Source: Malurus cyaneus samueli (taxonomy: Eukaryota; Chordata; Aves; Passeriformes; Maluridae). Taken from it: 64,000 bases of DNA. The DNA lies in contig CM019214.1 in the NCBI GenBank assembly GCA_009741485.1, forward strand, positions 23,024,267 through 23,088,266. The letters are read 5' to 3'. Position numbers and translations under genes: made by a program. Shown one piece after another: positions 38,695-50,805 of the stretch. The notes beneath the pieces were generated by a model, which saw nothing but the letters and a program-made list of their open reading frames with translations, was not told the origin of the DNA and searched no databases. The number at the start of each line of letters is the position of its first letter. Positions within the stretch are counted from its first letter, which is position 1.

Positions 38695-41600
38695 TGAAAG
38701 TAGATTCTCATATTTCTTGTCATGGAAGAGTGAATTACTTCAAAACTTTTTAAAAAAGAAAATTACCATTTTTTGTTTTTACGTTCCTTTGTAGCAGCCA
38801 CCAATACGTATCCAGTAAATTGTGATACTTAGCTTAAAATACAGCACAGTTCAGCCTGCTTTGGGTGATGAATTTAATAAACTCCCCCCTTAACTGGAAG
38901 AAGTTCAGCTGAACTTAAACACTTTAAATCAAAGATGCCTGCACTATATGTTTACTGAGGCTTTTTTGATACAATGGACTTTTTAAAAGTTAAATTGCCC
39001 TCCACGGCACCTTTTGTCAAAAAAGTCTACACCAAAGCAGATTGAAACTTATCAGGATAGCCCAATTAACACATAGTCTGTGGTGGAGAATATATAAACC
39101 ATCTAGACAAGAGGGGCCAAAGCCTCTGTCATCCCTACCATCACATTAATTACATTTACTGGAGACAGAACAGGTGGCAGCAGAGAGATTTGACAAAACA
39201 ATTCCTTAGTGTGAAGCAGCCTAACACCTAAGGAAGCTGAGCAGGGCAGAAAGAAATCTATGCAATTATTTCACAGCGCAGCGCTGTAAATTAATTGAAC
39301 TTCCAATTTTCATGACATTGTTTTATTGGAATTTTGCATTTGTAAAAATGCAGCCCAACCTCTGAAAGGAAATTCTCCCTTTCCTTCTAAATTGGGGTTT
39401 GAGGACCGCACTCAGATTTTCATCAACAGCTGCTTGTCCCAGACAGCCAAAGCCACAGTGGTGAAAAGGTGCTCTAAAGTAGCTACAGGCAGCTTCTCCT
39501 CCCTCACGGGGGTGCCTCCCTAACTGGTTTAGTAAAGGACAGATGTTGTGCATGACCCAATTGAACACCCTTTTTTTTTTTGTTATGGCTTTGGGGAAGG
39601 AAGAGAATGTTGCACGCAAAATTCAGCGTTGATTAAAAAGCACTAACATTTGGCTGAGCAAACCCCAATTTAGCCCCCTGGGCCTGTCTGACCCACTAAC
39701 CACTGCTTCCTAACTGCTCTGTTATGGCAAAGTTTGCCTGAAAAATGCAGACCTTGCAGAGCAAAATAATATGACCCTTACGTCAGTTTTGCAACACATC
39801 CTTAATGACACACTATGAAAATTCCCATTCCCACACCCTCAAATTTACTGGTTTTAAACTACACATTTGTAACAGAGATTTAACAACTGAAGGAGCCTCT
39901 TTAGTTACAGTACACTGCAGTATCAGATACATGACATCACTCAAATGTAGACAATAAATAGCAAGATCTTGTTTCACTACATGGAAGAGATGGGGAAAGA
40001 AACCCAGGGCATTTGAGAATTCAAAATGTCCCTGTGGAATACTACAGTACTTTTTGTCCAGAGACCAAATCTGTACCACCTACCAAAAAAAGTGATCCCT
40101 GTTTTGTTTCCACAATTTCTTTTCAGAGATGTTTCCCTAAAACATAGGTCTTACATAGGCTCTGTAGGCTCTGGATTTTCCTAGGCTTTGTGCTTTCCTA
40201 TAGATCTGCAACAGTAACCCCTGTACAAAAGAGAAAAGCATAAAAAGCAGGGACAGGTAGAGTGGAACACATTTAGTTTTTTTCCCCCAAAGCAAATAGC
40301 AATACTAGAGTTGTGTAAAAAGAAAAATGCTAGCTACACTTGAACTGCCTCTTGCAATACCATCACCAAGTTTATCAAGATCTGGTGTCCAGCTCAAGTC
40401 CCAGCTCTAAACCAGGCATGAAAGCCTTCATCTTTTATTATGAAATAGAAGGAAAAAAAAAAAAAAAGTAGGTTTCCATTCATCACCATGGAAGAAGGAA
40501 AATTTGAAGTAAGTACCAGCCACTAAATGCTCAGAAAACAAACAGCAAACAAAAGCCTCCAAAATAATAGCAAGTCTTGTGATTTTTTTTTTCAGCATTC
40601 AAGGACTACAACAGACAATGGCTTGACAGGAGCAGGAACCAAGAGCAAAGATTTTGCAGCGTTAAAGAACTAGGCATCTGCAGCTCTCTGAAGGACACTG
40701 ATCCACCTCTTGCACAGAAAGCGAGGAGACAGCAAAGAGGTGCTCTCAAAAGAACATGAGTGGCTAGTGGGGGTTACTGGTATCTTGCAAAAATGTGATT
40801 CTTCAAAAAGGGAGAAGGGACTGTTTAGAGATTATCAGCGCTTAATCACTTTATAGGAGCACAGAAAATTATGTTTAGTGACCTCTAATTTCTCAAGTTT
40901 TCCAAAGATAAATTCAAACTTCAAAGGAAAAATCAGGGGAAATTAGAGCCAAAACCATGACCTCTCTGTATAACTCATACATGTGCTTTCCTTTTCAATT
41001 GTTCCTAAACTGAGGGGATGTCTAGTACAAGCCTTCAAGCTAAGGATCAATTTCATTTGACCACAGAGACAATTCCTTCAAAGGAAAAAAAAAGGCAACA
41101 TAATATAATATGCATTTTGAACATTTTTGTCCCGAAAAAAGTCTTAATTTTTTTGAGAAAAATACCTTTCTAATACAAGTATCCTGCTTATCTGGATCAA
41201 AAAAATAATCCTACTGAGTTTTGGTTTTTTGCCAACATCAACTTTTTCAACACTATAAAAACAAATGGTGAAAAAAGAATATTCACTCCACCATCAGAGA
41301 CCACAGACATGGAGGACCTTACTACACCACTGTTTGGCACAGCAGAACAAGGCAGGAGCATGTGAGCATCCAGAGAACAATTCGGGAAAACATTTTAGCA
41401 GCTCCCAATGGCTCCTGCCTGAAAAATGCCTTGAGAAACATCTAGCAGAGCTATCATATGAGAGACTTTGAAACTGGCACTCAGTACTTGTGACCTGGTG
41501 GCAAGACAACCTGATGCAAAATGCTCCTTTTCAAAAAGGTTTTTCTGCATTTTTAATGAAAACTCCTGTTCATTTATTACCCCACCCCACAAAGAGCTTG

Positions 41601-43710
41601 AAGATACTTTAAAATGGTGTCATCTACATGTAAAAAAAACCAGGCATATCATCTAGCTCATGGGAACAAAAAGCACAAGCAAGGGACTTTAAGCCTTCAA
41701 ACTGATGAAGCTTCCATGGTTTGAGATTAAAAATTCTGTTGTACTCTTGCTTTTCTTGAATTTCCCACACACAGATATAAAAGGCAATGCCCTTAAAGCT
41801 CAGAAGACTTGGATTTAATGCAGTAAACTCCAAGCAGCCCAATTATGTTAACTATTTTAGACACCCATGAGAAGAACAGCATTCAGGTCAGTTATGCACA
41901 CAATAAAGTTATCTTTTCACTCCCCATTTCCTGCTCCCATAGTCCTGGCTTTCTGGAGATGGGACAGCACAAGACCTTGTCAGCCACCGAGCTCTGCACA
42001 GCTCCCACCAAGGCTTGTGCTTCGTGTTAGCCAAGCCTTGGTCTCCTGCATGGAGATGAGGGGTCTCAGACAAACAGATCCTACCCCAGTTACTGAGCTG
42101 ATGGAATGGCAGGAAATGAAGGACGTGGAAGCAAAGGGAAAGATTTAGCAAAGCCAAATACTGCTAGAGTTAGTAATCATGCCCTAATTCAAACCAGGCT
42201 CCTCTAAAGCAGGTCAGGTTAATTTTAATTACTACGCAGGTTTTTTTCTTGGCATAAGCCGAAGAGGTTCAGATCAGAACCACAGGAACCACTTGGGAGG
42301 CAGGAAGCTGCTGCACTTATCCTGTGAGTACCATGACCCGAATCAATTAGTATGCAGCACTGCACATTTCCTTAAATCATCTCCCGTGCATACATTCCTG
42401 GTCTCACATCCAGGGTCACCATAGCTATGAGGGAAAAAAGGATGGTGGTGACGCTTGCTGGCAACTGCTGCCCTGCCTCTTCCACGTGCCTGCATGGGGA
42501 CACAGCTGCTGGGGATAACTTTTGGGAAGGTATTTCCTTGAGCAAACTCCTACTGTGCAAATGCAGGTAAGCCCACGCACAGCTTCACAAAGAGACTGAA
42601 GAGACAGTGCTCCCAAGCACAACTGGAAACGAAAAAGTCTGCATGGCAGCGTATGATCAATGGTCAATTTAAGATTATGTGAACAAAGGTGAGTTTAGGT
42701 TATTATATGACACCTGAGAGAAGTTATATAGCCCAGGCAGAACATGACCAGATTTCCACACTGCACAACTTGTGTCATAGCACATACAGGGGCATTGCCA
42801 TTAATTACCCTCTGATTCCAAGCCACCTGCTCCACAGGGCTTAATACAACCAAAGAGTGAGTTAGCAGCCTCCACAAACCCTTGTGTGCAATGTTACTGT
42901 TATAGCTAAAAAAAGTATTCTCCTTTGTACTTCATTAATAAAACAAACAAACAAATAAAAGAACGAAAAACAAAAACAGACACCGGGACAAAAAAAGAAA
43001 GCTTGTCTTCTTTCAGAAGGCAAGAAAGGCCATATGAACACCCTCTTCAAAAGCCCTTGCAGAAAGGGTCACAGGTGTCCAAGCCATGCCCTACACTTTG
43101 TCATGCAGCCACAAAAGCTCCCAGTCATGCTAGTCTCCTACAGAAGGGACACTGACAGTAAGTACACAACTAAGAAGAGCTGGAATCCTTATGTCCTTGT
43201 TTCAAGCTTCATGTTTTGTATCATTAACTACGATGCTTAAGAGAAACAGCTGCCTTGGCAGGTCATGCTCAAAGAAGAAAGGCAGTTTCTGAGAGAGCAA
43301 GCGCTAAAGCTCCTTAAAAGTCACGATGACCTAGGGGAAGGATTTTAAATTAACTGCCAGTACCTCCTAGCAGGAAGCACTGGCACAGTACATCCCAAGT
43401 GCTGTGGAAGGCCTTAGATGCAGGCTGTCACCAGGGTGCTCTTCCCAGCTGTCTCCTTCAGGACAAAGCAGGGCACACAACAGCTGCCAAGCCTGAAGGC
43501 TTCAAGTGTCACAGTTCCATCCGTATCTGCCACTGGAGAGCAAAGGTTACGGCTCAAGTCCACTTGGGACTATGAAAGTCACCTGAGTGTACAAAATGTC
43601 TCTGGGACCACATGCAGCAGGTCAAGATAGATTAAATGTTGGGATATTGCTGTGATGCCAGTGATTTAGCCTGACACAAGAAAATATAAAAATGGCAGAT
43701 AAAGGCAAGC
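38695..43710. other. Unique DNA, no gene seen
   Basis: AT-rich with short A and T runs (for example an A run at about 40452-40467 and a T run at about 39572). Open frames are all short and unrecognised. Confidence 0.55.
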
Positions 43711-44446
43711 TTAACAAGGCCAAATGTAAGGTCCTGCACCTGAGCTGGGGCAATCCCAAGCATGCATACAGGCCAGGCAACGAGTGGCTCCGCTGATAAG
43801 GACCTGGGGTGTTGGAGGATGAAAAACCGAGTGTGAGCCAGCAGTACTTGCAGCCCAGAAATCCAAAAGCAGTGTAGCCAGCAGGTTGAGGGAGGTGATT
43901 CTGCCCCTCTGCTCTGTGGCTGTGATACCCCACCTGGAACACTAAATCCAGCTCTGGGGTCCAGGGTCCTCAGCACAAGATGGACATCAACCTTCTGGAG
44001 CAGGTCCAGAGCAGGTTACAAAGATGATCAGAGGGCTGGAACATCTCTCCTAAGAAGACAGGCTGAGAGAGCTGGGGTTGATTAGCTTGGAGAAATGAAG
44101 GTCTGGGCAGACCTTGTAGCACTTTCCAGTACTTGAAGGGACCCTACAGAAAAGCTGGGGAGAGACCCTTTCTCAAGGACTGCAGTGATAGGACAAGGGT
44201 AACGCTTAAAACTGAAAAGAGGGCAGATTTAGATTAGATACTAGGATGAAATTATTTACTGTGTGGGTGGTGAGACACTGTAACAGGTTGCCCAGGGAAG
44301 TTGTGAATGTCCCATCCCTGGAAGTGTTCAAGGCCAGGCTGGATGAAGCTCTGGTCTGGTGGAAGGTGTTCCTGCCCATAGCAGGGGAGTTGGAACTGGA
44401 TAATCGTTAAGGTACCTTCCAATCCAAACCATCCTACAATTCTGTG
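43711..44446 (+). mobile_element. Longest CR1 LINE fragment, includes ORF2 end
   Basis: About 735 bp of sense CR1. Landmarks in order are AAGGTCCTGCACCTGAGCTG, GCAATCCCAAGC, GGTGATTCTGCCCC, CCCCACCTGGAACAC, CAGCTCTGGGGTCC, GATCAGAGGGCTGGAACATC, GGCTGAGAGAGCTGGGGTTG, GAGGGCAGATTTAGATTAGA, AGGTTGCCCAGGGAAGTTGT and TTGGAACTGGATAATCG. It ends at TACAATTCTGTG. The first two thirds derive from the ORF2 C-terminal coding part, now broken by frameshifts and stops. The rest is 3' UTR. Confidence 0.95.
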
Positions 44447-44954
44447 CTTTTTTTCCTATGTTTAAACTTGGGCAAGGAGAATAAATCTCTCTACACAGAG
44501 ATCTGAGAACCACATGTAAATGCAAAGCACAAGTGTTGGAGCAATGAAGCATATGCAACAAAAAGCTTGACATATTTTCTGAGTAAGGCAATAGAAAACA
44601 CTTTATTTACAAGGTACAGCAGCCAACATAAGGGATGTTTCACACATGCACAAGAAGACAGACTACTGACCATGTGGGAAGTGGGCACAGCAGTCACGCT
44701 CACAAACACATATGAAAGGAAAAAGGCATGCTTCCCTCCTACTAATCTTACCATTCTCTCCCCTAAAAAAACAGGGTTAGGGATCAAGTATTTTAGAAAG
44801 GATTGCAGCAGACGAGCCCTTAAACAAGCACGATGGTGTTTTCAGAATCGATAAACCTCCCTTATATGATGGGAAAGAGGAAGGAATGCTTTGGAAACTC
44901 ACATTTTGGCTGGAGAATTGTTTTCCCCCTTCTGTGTCTTCTTATGAAGTCCAC
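44447..44954. other. Unique spacer between CR1 and LTR
   Basis: About 500 bp of AT-rich sequence without a recognisable feature. Confidence 0.5.
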
Positions 44955-45392
44955 TGTCCTGGTTTAGGAGCGGCACTCCCCAGTTTAGTACTCCCACTAA
45001 GAGAAAACCACAAGCCACTCCCCTCCTCCCCACTCTGGTGGGAGACAAAAGGCAGAGATTATGGGTTGAGATAAGAAGAAGTTACTGGAAACAGCAATGA
45101 GATAAGAAAATGAACAGTAACAGGAGCAACACTAATAAAAAAGGTGTATAAAGACAAAAATGCTCACCAAGCCCTGGACAATGAAACACAACGGCAGATA
45201 TCCTCCACATACCACACTTTTCCCCCAACCACAAACCATGCCCACCTCCCTCCCAGAAGCGGAAGTCCCTTATTTCATCCCTGGCAGCAATACAGATGGT
45301 ATAGAACAACCCAGACACACACATGGCTCCAGGATCTGGCCCCTCATGGCTACTGCAAAAAACAAAACTCTGTTCTGGCCAAAACCAGGACA
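44955..45392 (+). mobile_element. Solo LTR of an endogenous retrovirus
   Basis: A 438-bp unit starts TGTCCTGGTTT and ends AAACCAGGACA, an 11-bp perfect inverted terminal pair with the canonical TG...CA of retroviral LTRs. It contains a TATA box, TATAAAG, at 45147-45153, a plausible U3/R promoter position. Flanking 5-bp words are TCCAC and TCCTT, matching at three of five bases, so any target-site duplication has decayed. No second LTR, gag, pol or env sequence is nearby. It is therefore a solo LTR left by recombination. The ends resemble ERVL-type LTRs of songbirds, but the class is inference. Plus-strand orientation is assigned from the TATA box. Confidence 0.75.
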
Positions 45393-48300
45393 TCCTTGTA
45401 GGTCTCTTCTCAGGAGTCCTGCACAGGGAGCCCAGTTAGCATGCCAGAGGAATAACTAATGAACAAAGACGTTACACTTCCAAGTTACTGGTAGGGTTTC
45501 TTCAGGGTTTTTTAGCAGAAACTCAGGTAATGTTTCCATTCTCATCCCTCAGTAAAAACTTAACAACTCTGTGGCAAATAAGGAACATTTCTAATTCTCT
45601 ACCCATTTTGAACATAATTCTTTCTGAGAGGATAGGTAATCCTCAGAAACTAGATAGCCATCCTACAGCCATCATACTGACCAACCAACTTGGCAGGGAT
45701 CTCTAGGGCCAAAAAATACCAATGCTATCTAAGATCCACTAATCAAACATGAAACAAAGTACTTTTATCAACTAAATGCATTTTTGTAAGGGGGAGAAGT
45801 AGCCAGTGCTGACTGTAATTACACTAGTATTTTCCTGAACTTTTTTTTTTCCTTGTAAGAACAGAAGACTCGGTGTGCAGTAATTAACACAGATATATGT
45901 CAGGTTTTAACAGCAGCTGGGACACCCCCATTAGCCTGGGCAACAGCACTTAATTTTCCACATGTGCCATGTCTTTTTGTTGCTGCGGAAATAGAAATCT
46001 AAGACTTCAATCTCCCTCCAGTAAAGCACTTAATTTTGCTTTAAGAAACTGTCTCATGACTTACTGTTTATTTTAAAGCTGTTTCTTTTAAAGTTTCCCC
46101 AGTTTATCTCTAAGAGAGGTACATCACCTTCTTGGAAGTACAGATCACAGTTACAGCTGTGCTCATCTACCATGTGTGAATTGCATGCATGCAAAACCAG
46201 CAAGTGCTTCTGGACGTCACTTCATGAAGAAAGTCTTCAGTGGAGGATCAAATGCCAACAGGAATAAGGGGGCAAGGAACTATCTACCCACACACATCCC
46301 CTGCCCACAAAACCTGGTGGAAAACAGCCTAGAGAGAGGGAAAGACTAGGTTTGACTATGATATCCAGCACTTCCTCTCAGTAAGGAAAGATCCTAAACC
46401 ATCCTGGACAAGTAGGAGAGATGAATGGGAAAACATTCAGCAGATTTTATGATGATAACCATAGGAAACATCAAAAAATCCAGAAATAAAGTTTTACAGG
46501 AAAACAAAATTATTTTAATGAAATCTGCAGACTGATTAAGGCTGAAATCAATTGAGTCTTGACTCACACTGATACCTCGTTTGTGTCTTGTTTCAGTTCC
46601 ACCCACTCCTCGAATACCTACCTTCAGTCTGCCACAGCTACTTTAAATTAGCATTTTCAAGAGGTTTTTTACTCCTTCCTTGTGCTTTTCTTGCTTTCCT
46701 AAGATTTCCAATGAGGAATAAGAGGAATCTAGTATGTGGGAGATGACAACAATTCCTCAGGCATGGTGTTGCAAGCACATCAGTGGCAGGTAAAATGAAA
46801 AATTTCCAAGAATTTCAGGAGGAAGTTAAAGATCAGTTATCTATTATATGCTTTTCATAGCTAAAATTTAAGGAGAAAAACAGATATTTTCAAACTGTTT
46901 AAAAATAATTCAAAGGGAGAAACAAAAAATTGCAGGCTAAACCCAGCAAAAATTACTTTACTGGCTGGTTTTCATTCCACTTCATTATTTAAGTCTCCAG
47001 ACACAATGTGAATTAAGGAATTTTGATCAAACAATTATCAAGCATGAGAAATCACCATTTCGATTTCAGCACAGTATGGGGGAAATGTCTACAAAGTGAA
47101 GGTATACACTGCATGAGGGAAATAATTACTAACACGGGCTACATCAGTCACACGTAGCAAAGCCCCCTCTGCATTGCATTCCTTGCATTTGCTTACGCAA
47201 AATTTTGGCTCAGTGTAGCTGTTATCAGCTTTAGTACCTAATAACTTCACTGGCCGGAGAGCAGGCAGTAACAGAATGCACTGGATTCTGTTACACTCCC
47301 TTGACATGGCATGACAAGTATCTCAGAGATTTCAAGGCTTTTGTACCTGTGCCCATCACAGAGCCTAAGCAGATGTTACATGAAGTGTTCTTGTTTTTAC
47401 ACCTTACAAGTTGTGGGTTCTTGACAGATGTGCTGGAGCAGATCCCTGTGCTTGCACCAAAAAACCTCCAAATACTCCCACTAGTCATCTCCATTTCCTC
47501 ATGACTTTTTTTTTTTTTTTTAAATGCATGCCTAAACAGCTCAAGAAAAGCATTTAATTTCCCACAAGGGAAGTTCCATGTGGCAAACTTATTTTCAGCT
47601 GTGTGCTTAAAAAATACAAAACCTCATTTTATGCTTTTGTTTGGGAAAGTGCGTGACATTTATGTCAACACAGTTTTGGTAAGAAAAGCATAAGTTTGGA
47701 CACAAGCAGCAATCACTTAAAACCTTCCAAAAGTTATTCCTTCAAGGATAAAAAAAACAAAGCAAAAAGAAACCTACAAATAAAAGATGCAGAAAACACA
47801 GTGAACAAGAAAAATTACTTTAATAAAGAATTTACAAAAAAATATTGAAGATCCAGCCAGTTCAGACTTGCCTGGTGTTTGTTGGCATGGTCTGTGCTAA
47901 GGACTTCATTCCAGAAAGTCCTTACAGAAATTTCCAGAACCTAGAACTTAAGAAGCTTTAAAAAGAAGTCTTAAGGTGATGAAAGCACTGCTTTATATCG
48001 TGAAACATTTGCATCCAATCAGAAAACACATATAAACCCAAAGAACTAAAAAAAAAAAAAAAACCCCAAAAAACTGTGAAATGTGTCTTGAAAAGACAGC
48101 TCAGACCCAATAGCAGCCACCCTCCCAAGTAGGCTCCCAAAGGAAGTCAGCAGGTGATGCAGGCAAACGGGGCTCACCTGCACCCAGCTCCATACATGCT
48201 CAGCATTACCAACAAATTTGCCAGCATGCAAGCTGGCAAAAACAGAGACTAAAAGGTAAAACCAGACACTGGAGAGTCCCAGTTAGCAGTGCCTTGCTGG

Positions 48301-50648
48301 CAGCATGAGGGAGTCAATTCCTCCTCAGTTAGCCACCAGCAGGCTCCACTGCTCCAGATCAGCAAAACAACCAATAAGCCCAAGGGTTATGTTTCCAGTA
48401 TGGAGAAAACCAGACCACTCAAAACGTAATCCTCCTCTGGCTGAACTCACATTATTTGCTGTGGGTTTGGATCTCCTGAGCAGCTGCATTGTTAACACAA
48501 GGTGTCCTGTCTGTTTATCCACAAACCAGCACCTGGAAGGCAAGCCAGCTGCTTCCTTACCCCTGTACAAGTTTTGCCCTGTTTGACTTCAGTGCAATCC
48601 AATTCTGATTTATGTATTGTTTACACCCGGGCAATTTTTATATTTCCATTGGCATTGAAGGAGTGTATACAAAGACACTGCAATATGCAATGATTGCTTT
48701 ATGCACTTAATAAACATTTAAAAAAGCCCCAAACACAAAATTATGAAGGCTGCATCTTATATTGGATACTTCAAATCAGTTCAAGAAGTCCAGTCTTGTT
48801 CATGACCCAGGTCAGCTATCTTCAAACCACAGTCCTTTCCAACATCTCTCCCCAGCACAAAAAAAAAACAAAAAAACAAACCCCAACAAACCTCCAAACA
48901 TTACAGTAAAAATACAGTTCTGAAAATCATTTATTGTACATATAACTTTAAGTTAAAATTTCCTAGTGTCACATGCACACAACTGTCAAAGCATAAAGGA
49001 AACATGCCCAAAACTGATGCAGAGCAAGGCACTGAGGTTTGTACCTCTTGATAGCTCTGCGGCTGTCACATCTTTCTGTTAATGAAACATAAGCTCCATT
49101 CACATTTTGAAAAGGCTGATAGTCAAACAGCTCTGAAAACAGGGAGCACAAAAGATGGTGAATTTTCATAGCTCTCTGTGTTGCTTGTAAATGTTTCCCA
49201 AGCCACACCTCCCCATGCAAGCTTTTGAGCCTAAAACCCAAGAGACAAATAATTATGGAGAGGAAGACTGCCAAAGCACTGAGACAGAGCAGCAACAGAA
49301 AGCAACAAAGAGCTAAGAATTAAGTGGTACATATGATGCTACCTATTTGTTACACTGAATGGTGACATCTCCACTGATGCTCACGGTGTTTACAGGGAGG
49401 GGTGACAAGGTTTTGACTGGCACAACCATCCCTGCACAGAAGCTGCCTGAGGTTCATGCCTGCCTGCAGAAGAAAAGTTTGGGGGGAGATCAGGAGAGGT
49501 GGACTTCTCTCGGGATACTGTCAAACCAAGTTTGCTTCTTTTGGGCCACGGCTACGTTGCACATGACCTGGAAGAAGCCACCTCATGAGATAGGTGTGAT
49601 GGGCTCTGTTTTGCTCTTTGGCCACTGTGGGTATTGACCCAGTAATCCTCCCATCCCAGGATTCTGCACCTTTACAGAGGCTTGCAGGCTCAGCTGGGAC
49701 CCAACCCTTGAATACAACCAGCTTTGATGAACCCACATAGGAAACTAAATTCTCCTTCCTTACATTTGCTCATACCATTGCGAACCCAGAGGCACTTGAA
49801 CAGATTTTAAGGAATCAGCCAGAACAGAAAGAATCTTTACTTCTATCCAACCAATCCAGCCACAAGCATGCTTAAGCAAATCCTGGAGAATGACCTCCCA
49901 AATGTCTCACCACATACCTCACCAGACTGGAACCCCAGTGAGACGCCATGTGCCCCATAGGGAGTGAGCCTTGACCCCACACTCCAGGGTAAGAAGCACC
50001 TATGTTAAAAGTACACTAATAAGCATATACACACATCTTCCACAACACTGACACCATGGTGCCACAAAGGATTTGAATTTTTTACAGGTGGGCTTGAGCA
50101 GCTCACAAGAGAAGGCAGCTGCCTTGGCCCTGGGCCCCTCGGTGGCAATGGTGCAAGGAGCAGCCTGGGCAGGCACTCGTGGGGACCAGGTGTGTGCACC
50201 TCGGAGGAAAGGCAAAGGGCACACACGGCTGGGGGAGATCAGGGGAGAAATCCTTCAGTTTCAGTGGGAGGAGCAGCCACCCACAGCAGTTTCCTCAGCA
50301 AACTCTACTTCAGTGAAATTTCACTGGATAAAATGTTCTCCTACTTCTAAAAAGACAACAACATGTTTCTACCCAAAAACTATTTCCAAAGTGGAAATAC
50401 AATACCTATAGTTATTGTGTGTCTAGCTTCAATAACTATGTATTTCAGGGAAAAGAAAATCCTCACTATGAATACGTGGCTGGCTTAGACAATGCTATAC
50501 CCCTGCATGAGGAAAAAAAAAAGAGATACCAGGAAGTATTGGGTTTAGTTTCAAACCATTGCTGGGTTTAGTTTCAAATTTTTTTTCACCTTCTCCTGAG
50601 ATGGATGCTCTATTTTTTAGAGTAATTACTGCAGAAGTTACTAAATAT
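45393..50648. other. Unique DNA, no gene seen
   Basis: No recognised exon or transposon. Simple runs occur at 45840 (T), 47507-47521 (T) and about 48049-48063 (A). A GC-richer patch at 50080-50280 gave no known protein in any frame. Confidence 0.55.
50540..50578. repeat. Short direct repeat, 16 bp exact, 23-bp period
   Basis: TGGGTTTAGTTTCAAA occurs at 50540-50555 and 50563-50578. It lies about 70 bp upstream of a CR1 fragment. Confidence 0.88.
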
Positions 50649-50805
50649 TGTTTAGAGAAGTTGTGGATGCCCAATCCCTGGACACTCCGTCCCTGGAAGT
50701 GTTCAAGGTGAGGCTGGGCAGGGCTTTGAACAACTGAAAAGATGTCCACAGCAGAGGGGTTGGATTAGTTGATTTCTAAAGGTCAAACCAAAATATTCTA
50801 TGATT
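50649..50805 (+). mobile_element. CR1 LINE 3' end fragment
   Basis: It reads GAGAAGTTGTGGATGCCCAA, CCCTGGAAGTGTTCAAGGTG, AGGGGTTGGATTAGTTGAT and ends ATATTCTATGATTAG. This is sense CR1 3' UTR with one decayed terminal octamer. A 15-bp insertion (a partial repeat of CCCTGG) interrupts the usual wording near 50680. It is the last recognisable transposon in the window. Confidence 0.9.
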
